DNA of 49,429 bases, taken from Prochlorococcus sp. AG-363-G03 (GTDB lineage Bacteria > Cyanobacteriota > Cyanobacteriia > PCC-6307 > Cyanobiaceae). Below are positions 25,478-36,100 of the stretch, piece by piece (within the stretch, counting starts at the first letter, position 1; every line of letters begins with the position of its first letter). The translations under genes were made by a program, and so were the position numbers. The notes under the pieces are model-generated. The model was not told the origin of the DNA. It searched no databases and saw only the letters and a list, made by a program, of their open reading frames with translations. The stretch covers positions 1 through 49,429 of the forward strand of contig QCFJ01000005.1 of assembly GCA_003280265.1 (NCBI GenBank), given 5' to 3'.

Positions 25478-26536
25478 CTAATTTTTATATAAATCTTTTA
25501 GTAATTGATAAGCCTCGTTTAATTTTCTCATATTTTCGTTTGATCCTCCAGCATCAGGGTGATTGGAAAGAGCTTTTTCTTTATATGCCTCTCGGATGAA
25601 TGAGAGAGTTAGAGATGATCCCGCCTTTGTTGGTAAACCCAATAACTTCAAAGCACCATGAACAGTCATAGTTGATTCAAGTGTTTGGAACGAAGTCACA
25701 TTTTGACTACGTTTGAATTTATTAACAAACCTTCGAATAAGAGTGGGAATTCTATTTCTTAAGTTTTTAGTTGAAAAGGGGTCTTCGAGAGCACCCGCCA
25801 AGATGACGACATCATCAAAAGTTACTGAATCGATATTCCATTCTCGACAATATGAATTAAGCATCTTACAAGCAGCATTCCAGGTAAAAGGTATGTTTTC
25901 TGTACCATCGACATGGGGCCAGATATCTCTTGCAAGCCAAATCATTGATGCCTCAATAACACTTTCAGTCGGTTTTTGCCCATAAAGATATATCCAATGC
26001 TTTTCTGCAGCGTCTTTCGCTTTTATTAAATCATCAATATTGATTGTGGTTATTGAAGTGTCTTCCATATTTTTAAAATTTTTGTCTCTACTCAAACTTT
26101 TTTTTAGGTTTGTCGTCTGTTTTCTGATAAAACCTGGTAATTCAATGCCTGTAGTGACAGTTCCCTTTTGATTTGTTTTTGCATTATTAGTTTTGACATG
26201 ATTTACAGTTACATTTTTTATTTCAATATTTTTATTTCCTACTATTACTAATGCTTTTTCTTCCTTTTTACTATTTTCAATTTCACCTTGATCGCTTATA
26301 GAGTCATCATTGTCACTATGAGTAAAATCTAATTGCTCATTTTCAATTAATTCATCATCTAAATCCTTAGGTAAAATAACTTGTAATAGTCTCTCAAAAA
26401 CTTGTCCTCTTCTTCTAAATCCCCACTCTTTACGAAGGCGATCGACGCCTTCTATCAGATCAATTGGTAAATCAATTGAAATTCTCTTAATATCTTTTTC
26501 TTCACCTTCCGTCACAAGATCATAAAAACTATTCAT
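25478..26536 (-). CDS. ribbon-helix-helix-like N-terminus with C-terminal J-domain, unknown function
   Basis: This 352-residue protein has an unusual layout. Residues 17-54 (KRISIDLPIDLIEGVDRLRK then GFRRRGQVFERLLQVIL) look like a ribbon-helix-helix DNA-binding fold. Residues 57-165 are acidic, then Asn/Lys/Thr-rich and probably disordered. A helical globular part lies at about 165-285 (KHWIYLYGQKPTESVIEASM, IWPHVDGTENIPFTWNAAC). The last 44 residues form the second half of a J-domain with HPD at 326-328 (AYKEKALSNHPDAGGSNENM). J-domains recruit DnaK (Hsp70). I infer a DNA- or protein-binding co-chaperone; no specific function is known to me. It stands alone between two non-coding gaps. Confidence 0.7.
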   Translation of the reverse strand: MNSFYDLVTEGEEKDIKRISIDLPIDLIEGVDRLRKEWGFRRRGQVFERLLQVILPKDLDDELIENEQLDFTHSDNDDSISDQGEIENSKKEEKALVIVGNKNIEIKNVTVNHVKTNNAKTNQKGTVTTGIELPGFIRKQTTNLKKSLSRDKNFKNMEDTSITTINIDDLIKAKDAAEKHWIYLYGQKPTESVIEASMIWLARDIWPHVDGTENIPFTWNAACKMLNSYCREWNIDSVTFDDVVILAGALEDPFSTKNLRNRIPTLIRRFVNKFKRSQNVTSFQTLESTMTVHGALKLLGLPTKAGSSLTLSFIREAYKEKALSNHPDAGGSNENMRKLNEAYQLLKDLYKN

Positions 26537-26699
26537 ATATTAATGGCCTTTTTATTTTCAACACACCTATAGCTTTGAATTTATATAATTAAATTGATTA
26601 TGAAATGAATATAATTTTGGACATATTGTTTAAAAACTAGGAAATAGCCACATCGAGTAACACTATTAAGTATTATTTAAAAAAAATGAGTAACTTTAA

Positions 26700-26879
26700 A
26701 TGAACTTCTGCACATCATCCCAAGATTGGAGTGAAAGAAAAAATTTTTTTCAAGCAAGGAAATTAAATTTTTTAGTTTCTGTTAAAGAATCCTATGAAAG
26801 AAAACTTGCAGCTATTAATGCATCAATATCAAAGCTCGAAGAACAAATGAATACAAACAGTCCAAGTATTGAAAGCTAA
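26700..26879 (+). CDS. 59-residue conserved-looking coiled-coil mini-protein
   Basis: The frame begins MNFCTSSQDWSERKNFFQAR and continues KLNFLVSVKESYERKLAAIN, then ISKLEEQM, predicted as a helical hairpin. The pattern of FLVSVKExxERKLAA and LEEQM is one I associate with small conserved proteins of marine picocyanobacteria, without known function. It is convergent with the Ap4A phosphorylase gene (19 bases between stops) and its start is about 160 bases from the divergent RHH/J gene. Confidence 0.6.
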   Translation: MNFCTSSQDWSERKNFFQARKLNFLVSVKESYERKLAAINASISKLEEQMNTNSPSIES

Positions 26880-26898
26880 ATTAACTCTAATCTAGTTA

Positions 26899-27735
26899 TT
26901 AAATTACATCTTTCAATATTTGTTCTGGACCAAACTTAATAAGTTGGTCTACATCAGATCTTTTTGTTCCAAGAAAATATCCAGCAAAACCAAGAGCATT
27001 AATACTAAATCCATAAGCCCTATCTGTTTTACGCTTAATAAGCGCAATCCACTCTGGAGTAATAATCAAATTATATGGTTTTAAAGGTTTACTATCTAAA
27101 TCAATATCACCTATATTCATCTCATGAATCAAAGATTTATATGAACTATATAAGTCATTCGAATTTGAGTCTGATTTATTATTCCTTCGTTTAATTGAAA
27201 CACAACGAGAAATCAGAGAGTTTCTATTATCTTTACTATTTAATAATGAGCAAAACCAATCATATCTGGGACAAATACTCTCATGATTATGTCTTGGCAA
27301 CAATTGAAAATGTCGATGTGGTTGACTTGCACCAGCTTCCTTACTGCTATTAAAAAACCATAAACCAGTAGTATCATTATCAACATTTTTTATAGCATCG
27401 AAATCATCATTATCAAGCCATCCATTTTGCGGTTTCCATTTATTTGTTATTAATAACATATGTCCAATTTGTACTGGATATTTATTTAAAATTAATGTAT
27501 GTTTAGTATCTATTGGTTGAATTTCAAGTCTGGCATCCCAAGGAATAAATGGGTTTCTTTTTGGACCATATTCAATTAAATAACTTGGAATAGAACTTAA
27601 AAGAATACGTAGTTCATAATCACAATATAAGTTATTTGCTTTATATTTTTTGGTTTCTAGAGGAATTACAGCCCCAGAATAAACACCTTTTCTACTAATC
27701 TGAAGAGCTTTAGCCCATATAATTTGGCTCTTCAC
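26899..27735 (-). CDS. ATP adenylyltransferase / Ap4A phosphorylase (HIT family)
   Basis: The enzyme phosphorolyses diadenosine tetraphosphate to ADP and ATP, limiting this stress-linked dinucleotide. The 278-residue protein has the family core NKYPVQIGHMLLITNKW, then AGASQPHRHFQLLPR near residue 132, which is the HIT-like catalytic motif with the histidine nucleophile. YNLIITPEWIALIKRK and SINALGFAGYFLGT follow at the C-terminus. Length fits the cyanobacterial group. It is a stand-alone gene. The call is solid. Confidence 0.92.
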   Translation of the reverse strand: MKSQIIWAKALQISRKGVYSGAVIPLETKKYKANNLYCDYELRILLSSIPSYLIEYGPKRNPFIPWDARLEIQPIDTKHTLILNKYPVQIGHMLLITNKWKPQNGWLDNDDFDAIKNVDNDTTGLWFFNSSKEAGASQPHRHFQLLPRHNHESICPRYDWFCSLLNSKDNRNSLISRCVSIKRRNNKSDSNSNDLYSSYKSLIHEMNIGDIDLDSKPLKPYNLIITPEWIALIKRKTDRAYGFSINALGFAGYFLGTKRSDVDQLIKFGPEQILKDVI

Positions 27736-28249
27736 CTCAAATAGTCCTTTGATAAATAATCTTATTCAATTATATTATTAATATTCAAAAATATAAAGAT
27801 TAAATAAAAAGCTTAGTAACTACACGTCAAATGATAAATTTCAAAGTACTCGAAAAACAACATAAAGATTGTTCAAATCAGGTAATTTATGCCTATTAAG
27901 GCTTCCAAGGTTTGAAAGTTGGATTTAGATCTACTTGAATGGTTTGGTGCTCTAGAGACGATTTATGGGCATCTACAGACCGATTTATTACTTAAAAGAT
28001 CGTTTTAAAAAATTGTTGTATGAAAGTTAATAAAAACAAATTTACAAAAATAAAAGAAAAAAAAGACGTGAATAATGAATTGGTAATTAAATGAGCATAA
28101 TCTCGAGACCTATTGTACTGGAAAGGTTTTGGGATAAGCCATGAAAATTCAAATTTATCAATTTGCAAAATAGTTTCAGATTATTAGCAAATAAGGTTGA
28201 CGAAAGCAGGGGGGAAAGAGGTAAAACCTCTTTCAGTAATGTGTCCTCG
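27736..28249. other. 514-base interval with tiny frames and a perfect hairpin
   Basis: No convincing gene. From 28020 three tiny frames (24, 17 and 10 codons) follow each other with ATGA overlaps at 28091 and 28141; this may be chance. A perfect hairpin GAAAGAGG (28214-28221), loop TAAAA, CCTCTTTC (28227-28234) lies just upstream of the 28250 gene and could control it. Further left the sequence is AT-rich with a small GCCT/AGGC hairpin near 27892. Confidence 0.5.
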
Positions 28250-28477
28250 ATGGATTGGGACTTTTCTGAAGACGAAGCTTTTTTAGCTCTGTGCGATGCT
28301 CTTCGCGAAAGCGGGGAAACTTCTGCAATGGAATTTTTAGCAACAGGTGAAGGTGCTTTTCACTTTCAGGAATTAACTCAAAATGCTGCTGGAGAAGGGA
28401 TTGATTTGAGTGACTCAGAATCAATGGCAGAGTTTCAGATGGAAGTATTAGAAAAAATCGATGAAATGAATAGCTGA
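28250..28477 (+). CDS. 75-residue acidic hypothetical protein
   Basis: The frame begins MDWDFSEDEAFLALCDALRE and continues SGETSAMEFLATGEGAFHFQ, then a helical acidic end. There is no recognised family. Codon use is more GC-rich than in neighbouring genes (CGCGAAAGCGGGG near 28304). Start choice is uncertain: an in-frame TTG at 28163 would add 29 residues, and GTG 28241 is also possible. I choose ATG because the added residues look non-conserved in style and cross a perfect hairpin. It is convergent with metH (38 bases between stops). Confidence 0.5.
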   Translation: MDWDFSEDEAFLALCDALRESGETSAMEFLATGEGAFHFQELTQNAAGEGIDLSDSESMAEFQMEVLEKIDEMNS

Positions 28478-28515
28478 TATTTTTGGATAATTATTTAGAA
28501 ACAGGGGGAAGATAT

Positions 28516-31500
28516 TTAGATCCCAAAGTATTTAGCTACTGGATGTAGTGCAACAATAGCTGTTGTACTTTGCTCTGGATGAAGTTGCTCACTTTCGTCC
28601 ATTGTGATGTTAATTTTTTTAGCATCTAGCCATAGCAATTGTTTTTTTGAGTCTGAAACTTCAGGACAAGCTGGGTAACCAAAAGAATAACGACAGCCAC
28701 GATACTTAACATCTAAGATATCTTTTATATTGTCAGGTTCATTAACTTTAAATCCACATTCAATCCTAATAATAGAATGAATATATTCAGCAAGTGCTTC
28801 TGCAAGTTGAACGGTCAAACCATGGAAGAATAGATAATCAGAATAAGAATCTTGACTAAAGAGTTTGTGTGAATATTCACTAGCTATTTCTCCCATAGTT
28901 ACAGCCTGCATTGGTAAATAATCTGTAGGCTGATTATTAGTTAAGTCATTATAAAAATCTGCTATACAAAATCTTTTTCCGGATCTTTGCCGAGGTAATA
29001 AAAAATTACCCAACAAACTTTTGTGATCCTTCTCATATACATTTAAAGAATTACCATCTCTACCACAGGGGAAATACCCATAGACTAATGAAGGGTTAAT
29101 TAGCTTTTCATTTATTATTTTATTCATCCAGTAATCTAATTTCGGTTCTGCCTTCTCTAGTAAAAAATTCTTATAGTCGGATGCAGACATTTGCTTGGAC
29201 CGTTTCATTTGCCATTGACCTGAAAACAAAGCATTACGATCTAAGAATTCATAAACTTTGGTTATGTCTATATCCTTTTCTAGTAAAAACCTAGAGCCAA
29301 TGAATGGTGGTTTTATAGGGTCTATTTCAGATATATCTTTTGATCTTGATGTATCTTCAATAGAGTTGTCTTTGATTTTTTTGATATCAATTATTTGATT
29401 AGAATTGGTGTTTTTATACTCACCAATAGTAATTCCATCAGGAGCACCTTCTTTAAAGCCAGAGATATTATTCCAGTTATTTAATTCCTTTGCTTTCATA
29501 TATGAATCCATAAATTTTAAATCTGTAAATGCATCTTTACCGTAAATAACTTTACCTTTATAAACACTTGCACAGTCTTGATTAACGAATTTTGGAGTGA
29601 GAGCGGCGCCACCAAGAATAATTGGAACAGATATATCTTCTTCATTTAATGCTTTTAGATTATCTTTCATAAATGCTGTAGATTTAACAAGAAGACCACT
29701 CATAGCAATACAATCAGCATTATATTTCTTTTGTGCATTAATTATTGAATTAACTTCTTGCTTAATTCCTAAATTGATAACTTCATAACCATTATTTGAC
29801 AAAATAATATCAACTAAATTTTTGCCGATATCGTGAACATCACCCTTAACTGTTGCTATAATAAATTTTCCCTTTGATTGATTAGCCTCAGATTTATCCA
29901 TATACTGTTCTAAATATGAAACTGCAAATTTCATTGTTTCTGCAGATTGGAGAACAAAGGGCAATTGCATTTGGCCAGATCCAAATAGTTCACCAACAAC
30001 TTTCATTCCATCTAATAAATATTCATTTATTATTACCAGAGGTTTATATTTCTTTAATGCCAAATCAAGATTTGAGTGTAAATTTGTTTTTTCACCATCT
30101 ATAATATGATTTTTTAGTTTTTCTTCTATTGGTAATTTAACATCGTTATTATTATTACTTTTATTTAAGAGTTTCTTTGAGTCATCGAAATAACTAGTTA
30201 ATGTTGTTAGAGGATCATATGTGCATACATTATTATCAAATATTCTTTTATCATAAATAAGATCCATACATATTTTTATCTCTTCTTCACTTATTTTATT
30301 TAGAGGTAAAATCTTGGATGGAGAAACAATTGCACAATCTAATCCGACTTTAATTGCTTCATTTAGAAAGATAGAGTTAAGGACAATTCGTGCACTAGAA
30401 GACAAACCAAAACTTACATTTGAAATTCCAAGGATTATATGAACTTCTGGATAATGATCCTTTATTAATTTAATGGCATTTAAGGTTTCAAAACCATTTT
30501 TTCTATCTTCTTCTAATCCTGTTGAAATAGGTAATGCTAAAGGATCATAAAAAAGTTCATAAGATCTTAGTCCATAAGCAGTCGCATCATCATATGCTCT
30601 TGTAGCTATTTCTACCTTTTTTTCAGCTGATCTAGCCATTCCATCTTCATCAATAGTTCCAATTACAACAGCTGATCCGTATTGCTTAGCAAGATCAAGA
30701 ACTTTATAAAATCTATCTGGTCCATCTTCATAATTAGTAGAATTTAATATACATTTTCCACCTGCATGTTTCAGCCCACTCTCCATTTTTTCATAATCTG
30801 TTGAATCAAGCATCAAAGGCAAATTAATATTATTAACCAACCTTTTAACTAGCGTAGACATATCCTCAATCCCATTTCTTCCGACAAAATCTACATTTAC
30901 ATCTAATACATGAGCATTTTCCTTAAGTTGTGATTTTGCAATTCCAACAAGCCCATCCCAGTCCTCATTATTTAAGAGTTCTCTTACTTTTTTAGATCCA
31001 CTAGCATTTAATCTCTCACCAACTATCAAGAAAGAGTTATCTTGTTCATAAGGAATAGACTCGTATATTGAAGATGCTGCAGGAATTATAGATCTTTCTT
31101 TTGAAAGGGTAATCAATCTTTTCTCAGAAGATAAAAGCTCTTTAGATAGATCTGATAATTGCTTTATATGTTCTGGTCTAGTTCCACAACAACCCCCTAT
31201 TAGTTGAACACCTAAATCATTAATAAAATGACTAAGTTGGAACTTAAGTTCCATTGGGGTTAAACGATAATGAGCCTTACCACCTACATTTTCAGGAAGT
31301 CCAGCGTTTGGTATACAACTTATATGAAATGGTGAATGCTCAGATAAATATTTAATATGATCTTTCATTTCTTCGGGGCCAGTCGCACAATTAAGCCCCA
31401 AAATGTCAATATCAAATGGTTCCAATATTGTTGTAATGGAAGAAATATCACTACCAATGAGCATCTGGCCAGTAGTTTCCATGGTTACCGAAACCATTAA

Positions 31501-32064
31501 TGGAATTCTTTTTCCAGAACCAATAGCTTCATTTACGCTTTGCAGAGCTGCCTTGATTTGCAGGACATCTTGGCAAGTTTCAATAATAAAAAGATCTATT
31601 CCACCTTCAATAAGTGCTTTAGCTTGCTCAAAATAAGAATTTTTTAGCTCATCAAAACTGATATGACCAAGGGTTGGTAGCTTGGTTGTTGGTCCAATAG
31701 ATCCAGCTACAAATCTTGGCTTTTCCTCTGATTGATATTTATTCGCAACATTCCTTGCTATTTGTGCTGCTTTTAAATTGATCTCATAAGCTTTATTACC
31801 AATTCCATATTCATCGAGAACAATTGAAGTAGCACCAAATGTATTTGTTTCGATTACATCACAACCTACCTTTAAAAATGATTCATGTACTTTTTCGACG
31901 CTATTTACTGATGTCAATACAAGGTTTTCATTACAACCTTCTAATGAGGCTCCGCCATAGTCCTTTGCATTAAGTTGTTGATCTTGCAGAGATGTGCCGG
32001 TTGCTCCATCAAAGACTAATATCGGTCTCTTATCAGAGTTAAGATAGTCTAAAAAATCAGTCAT
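28516..32064 (-). CDS. metH: cobalamin-dependent methionine synthase
   Basis: MetH transfers a methyl group from methyltetrahydrofolate to homocysteine through methylcobalamin. The 1182-residue protein has all four modules. The homocysteine domain has zinc cysteines C226 (GLNCATGP) and C292-C293 (GGCCGTRP). The pterin-binding domain is at about 345-620. The cobalamin domain has [12 protein letters not shown] (D-x-H-x-x-G) near residue 743. The C-terminal reactivation domain holds YPACPEVSD (residues about 1139-1147). The length is near the usual ~1,200. B12 for it must come from the pathway that includes cobN and cobU in this window. Confidence 0.97.
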   Translation of the reverse strand: MTDFLDYLNSDKRPILVFDGATGTSLQDQQLNAKDYGGASLEGCNENLVLTSVNSVEKVHESFLKVGCDVIETNTFGATSIVLDEYGIGNKAYEINLKAAQIARNVANKYQSEEKPRFVAGSIGPTTKLPTLGHISFDELKNSYFEQAKALIEGGIDLFIIETCQDVLQIKAALQSVNEAIGSGKRIPLMVSVTMETTGQMLIGSDISSITTILEPFDIDILGLNCATGPEEMKDHIKYLSEHSPFHISCIPNAGLPENVGGKAHYRLTPMELKFQLSHFINDLGVQLIGGCCGTRPEHIKQLSDLSKELLSSEKRLITLSKERSIIPAASSIYESIPYEQDNSFLIVGERLNASGSKKVRELLNNEDWDGLVGIAKSQLKENAHVLDVNVDFVGRNGIEDMSTLVKRLVNNINLPLMLDSTDYEKMESGLKHAGGKCILNSTNYEDGPDRFYKVLDLAKQYGSAVVIGTIDEDGMARSAEKKVEIATRAYDDATAYGLRSYELFYDPLALPISTGLEEDRKNGFETLNAIKLIKDHYPEVHIILGISNVSFGLSSSARIVLNSIFLNEAIKVGLDCAIVSPSKILPLNKISEEEIKICMDLIYDKRIFDNNVCTYDPLTTLTSYFDDSKKLLNKSNNNNDVKLPIEEKLKNHIIDGEKTNLHSNLDLALKKYKPLVIINEYLLDGMKVVGELFGSGQMQLPFVLQSAETMKFAVSYLEQYMDKSEANQSKGKFIIATVKGDVHDIGKNLVDIILSNNGYEVINLGIKQEVNSIINAQKKYNADCIAMSGLLVKSTAFMKDNLKALNEEDISVPIILGGAALTPKFVNQDCASVYKGKVIYGKDAFTDLKFMDSYMKAKELNNWNNISGFKEGAPDGITIGEYKNTNSNQIIDIKKIKDNSIEDTSRSKDISEIDPIKPPFIGSRFLLEKDIDITKVYEFLDRNALFSGQWQMKRSKQMSASDYKNFLLEKAEPKLDYWMNKIINEKLINPSLVYGYFPCGRDGNSLNVYEKDHKSLLGNFLLPRQRSGKRFCIADFYNDLTNNQPTDYLPMQAVTMGEIASEYSHKLFSQDSYSDYLFFHGLTVQLAEALAEYIHSIIRIECGFKVNEPDNIKDILDVKYRGCRYSFGYPACPEVSDSKKQLLWLDAKKINITMDESEQLHPEQSTTAIVALHPVAKYFGI

Positions 32065-32127
32065 AAATTATATATTTAACTTATAAAAATGAAAATCATT
32101 AATTTAAATAAGTTATATATTCTTATT

Positions 32128-33042
32128 TTAATCTATTCTTACACGTTTAACCCAATTTTCATATTCAGGAACTAAACCTTCTGTAATTTTAGTCAACTTC
32201 GTTCTTAATGAATTCATTATTGGCATATCTTTACTCATTGATGTAGTTTCAATCATTTTTATAGGGGTAATTTTTGCCGCCGTTCCTGTAAGGAATACTT
32301 CATCAGATATAAACAATTCTGTTTTATCTACTGGTCTTTCTATAACTTTTAGACCATCTCTTTTTGCCAGTTCTATAACACTGGAGCGAGTTATACCTTC
32401 AAGAATATCTTGATCGACACCAGGTGTAATTAATTCACCATTACGAACTATAAAAATGTTCATACCGCTAGCTTCACTGATTTTCCCTTGACTATTTAGT
32501 AAGAGTGCTTCATCAAATCCACTTTTTACTGCTTCTGTTTTGGCTAAGGAGCTAGTAATATAAGCACCACTAATTTTACCTCTTAATGGAAGTGAGTTGT
32601 CTTGCTGACGAGTCCAACTACTAACGCGACAAGTAACGCCATCAGGTGATAGATAATCACCTAGTTCTATTCCATAAATAAAGAAATTAGTTTCTATATT
32701 ATGTAGCCTTGGTGCAATACCTAAGTCGCTAGTATATACAAAGGGTCTGATGTAAACAGGTTGAGTCGGCTTGTTCTTAACAAGAAAGGTTTCAAGAGAC
32801 TTTAATACAAAATCCTCATCTAATTCAGTCATCAAAAATTTTGCACTTTGACATAATCTTTTTGCGTGTTTTTCTGCTCTAAATAATAAAAATGATTTAT
32901 TATTATTTGGATCAGGAATAGCCCGCATTCCTCCAAAAGCTGCCGTTCCATAATGAAGTGCGTGAGTAGCTATAGAAAGCTTCGCCTCATTAAATGGGAT
33001 ACATTGCCCTTCAAACCAAGCAAATGGAAGAAAATTATGCAT
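32128..33042 (-). CDS. ilvE: branched-chain amino acid aminotransferase
   Basis: IlvE is the PLP enzyme that makes Leu, Ile and Val from their 2-oxoacids. The 304-residue fold-type IV protein starts FLPFAWFEGQCIPFNEAKLS, has HYGTAAFGGMRAI, YIRPFVYTSDLGIAP, the lysine region RGKISGAYITSSLAKTEA and EALLLNSQGKISEASGMNIF, and ends EVFLTGTAAKITPI. These are all standard. It lies 63 bases upstream of metH on the same strand and is divergent from cobN with 71 bases between starts. Confidence 0.95.
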   Translation of the reverse strand: MHNFLPFAWFEGQCIPFNEAKLSIATHALHYGTAAFGGMRAIPDPNNNKSFLLFRAEKHAKRLCQSAKFLMTELDEDFVLKSLETFLVKNKPTQPVYIRPFVYTSDLGIAPRLHNIETNFFIYGIELGDYLSPDGVTCRVSSWTRQQDNSLPLRGKISGAYITSSLAKTEAVKSGFDEALLLNSQGKISEASGMNIFIVRNGELITPGVDQDILEGITRSSVIELAKRDGLKVIERPVDKTELFISDEVFLTGTAAKITPIKMIETTSMSKDMPIMNSLRTKLTKITEGLVPEYENWVKRVRID

Positions 33043-33113
33043 TATTAGTTCCAGCTAAGATGAAAAAAATCAGCATTTCAGTTTTTACCGCTCTAATTAC
33101 ACATAATAAATGA

Positions 33114-36100
33114 ATGCATAGAATTGCCACCCTTCCGGGGAATGAACCTCAAGAAGAAAATACATTTATAGAACAGCCATCAGCTCCAGTTATCTTCCTA
33201 ACTAGCGCTACATCTGATATAACCTGTCTATCTACAGTATTAAAGCTCCCTGACAATAAAAAGTGGAAAAATAAAATAAGAGCATTACCAATATCTTATT
33301 TATCTTCAAATGCATCAATTGATCATTATATATCTAATACATGTAATAATACTGAAATTATTGTTGTTAGGTTTTTAGGGTCAAGATCATACTGGTCTTA
33401 TGGTTTTGAACAATTGGGTTTATGGCAACTAGAGAAACCAAATAGACATCTAATAGTAGTCTCTGGAATTGTAAGTACAGCAAATGATGTTCAAGAAATT
33501 AGCAGCATAAATCAAGAGAAAATTGAATTAATTCAAACACTTTTAAATCAAGGAGGTATAAAAAACTATAATTATATGCTTCAAACCTTAGAGAAAATAA
33601 TTAATGTCGAAGAAATTACTTTAAATTCAGATTTAATTGAATATCATGATGAGCTAATAAAATGGAAATGGAAAAATAATGATAATCCATCAATTGCCGT
33701 ATTTCTCTATAAATCACTTTTACAATCTGGTAATACAGAGTTAGCTGATAAAATAGATAATATATCTAATAAATATAACTTAAATGCCAAAATAATATGG
33801 ATTACAAGTTTTAAATCCAAAAATATAGAAAATCAAATTATAAGTTTACTAGAAAAAGAGAACATAAAGGCAATTATTACTACAACCTCATTTTCATCAG
33901 TTGAATATAAAGATGATGATGTCAACAATAACTTGTGGGATAGATTAGATATACCTGTATATCAACTTCTTATATCCAGCTCATCTATAACTGAGTGGAA
34001 TGAATCTGCTGTAGGTCTTAACCCAATAGACTTATCAATTCAAGTTGTTTTACCAGAAGTTGATGGTCGAGTCTGTACAATTCCAGTTGCATTTAAAAAC
34101 CTTACTTATATAGATAATGAATTATCTATTGCTGTATATAAAACAGAGCCATATGAAAAACATATTGAATGGTGCATAAAATATATAAAAAATCTAACTT
34201 ATCTTCAAGATTCTCATAATTCAAATAAAAAAATAGCACTTGTGATAGCAAACTACCCTGTAAAAGACTCAAGAATTGCGAATGGAGTTGGATTAGATAC
34301 CCCTGAAAGCCTATTAAATATTTTAAACTGGCTGAAAGACGATGGATATAATCTAGGAGATAAAAATATTCCTGATAATAGTAAAGAATTAATAAACCTG
34401 ATAGTAAATCATAGGACCAATTCTGAAGAGACAATCTCAAATGAAGCACAATCATATCTAAATATTCAAGATTATTTAGTTTATTGGAATGAACTCGAAT
34501 CTAGTATTAAAGAAAAGATATCAAATCGATGGGGAGAGCCAATTGATTCAATTCAATTGGAAAAGTCTGGATTTCCCATTAATGGAATAACCTTTGGAAA
34601 TATAACAATTTTAATTCAGTCAAATAGAGGTTATGAGAGCGATAATTTATCTGATCTACACTCACCTGACTTACCTCCAACACATAAATATAATGCACAA
34701 TATTTTTGGTTATTTAATACTTTTAAAGCGAATGCAATTGTACATTTGGGTAAACATGGAAGCTTGGAATGGTTACCAGGAAAAGGAGTTGGTTTAAGTA
34801 ATAATTGTTTCCCTTTTATTCTTTGTCCTCCAATTCCAAATATATATCCATTTATTGTAAATGATCCTGGTGAAGGCTCTCAAGCAAAAAGAAGAACGCA
34901 TGCTATTATTATAGATCATTTAACTCCCCCGTTATCTCATGCGGGTAGTTTTAAAGATCTACTAATAATAGAGAATCTAATTGATGAATATTATGAATCT
35001 AAACTAATTAATGATAATAGAAATGAATTATTAGAAAAAAAGATACTTGATTTTTTAATTAAAAATTCATGGCCAGGTATAGAATCAAATAAATTAAAAG
35101 CAGAAAAAGAAACTTTAATCCTACAAGAACTAATAGATAAAGCAGAGAGTTATTTATGTGAAATTAAGAATTCTCAGATAAGAACTGGTCTTCATGTTTT
35201 TGGAGTTAATCAAAGTATGGATAAATTTTTAGAGTTAGCACTCACAATTTCTAATGTCCCTACAGGAAGAATTCTCGGTCTTACACAATGTTTAGCAGAA
35301 GATCTAGGGTTTACTTTTAACCCTTGGAGTGACGAAGAGAGTAAGAACCTAGCTAAAACAGACATAGATTTATTTAAAGACTATACATCTATTAATGCAA
35401 GGAAAGTAGGTAAAGTAGTTGAATGGTTAAATGAAATCGGAAAATATATAATAGCTTTTCATTATTATAAAATACTTAATCAAAAAATCAAATCAAAAAA
35501 AGAGAAAAAACTTGACAGTAAAATCTTAAATTACCTAAATCATGAAAAGCCTAATATTTTTATTAATCATTTATTAAATAATATCTTCCCAAAACTATTA
35601 AATAGTTCAGTTAATGAAAAGTCTAATTTACTCAGAGCTTTAGAAGGTAAACGAATTTCTAGCGGTCCTTCTGGGGCACCCACTAGAGGGAAATTAGAGG
35701 TTTTACCTACAGGTAAAAATTTCTTTTCGGTTGATATTAGAGCAATACCAACTGAAACAGCTTGGGACTTAGGGAAAAGAAGTGCTGAACAAATATTGGA
35801 ACTTTACCTGCAAGATAATGGAGAACATCTTTCACATCTAGCTATATCAATATGGGGTACATCAACGATGAGAAATGGTGGGGAAGATATTTGTCAGCTA
35901 TTTGCTCTTATGGGTTTAAGGCCAATATGGGACGGGACGCTAAGAAGAGTAATCGACGTTGAGGTCATTCCCATCAGTATATTGAACAGGCCAAGAGTAG
36001 ATGTAACAGTAAGAATTTCTGGTTTATTCAGGGATGCATTTCCACAGATAATTGAATTGATTCGACGAGGTCAAAACCTTATTGGGAATTTAGAAGAATC

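Noticed and set aside
28163-28249. TTG-start extension of the 28250 gene
   Set aside because: It would translate through a perfect hairpin with no ribosome-binding site and adds residues without domain features; the ATG is simpler.
33043-33113. Cobalamin riboswitch upstream of cobN
   Set aside because: The gap is only 71 bases and contains no conserved B12-box sequence that I can see.
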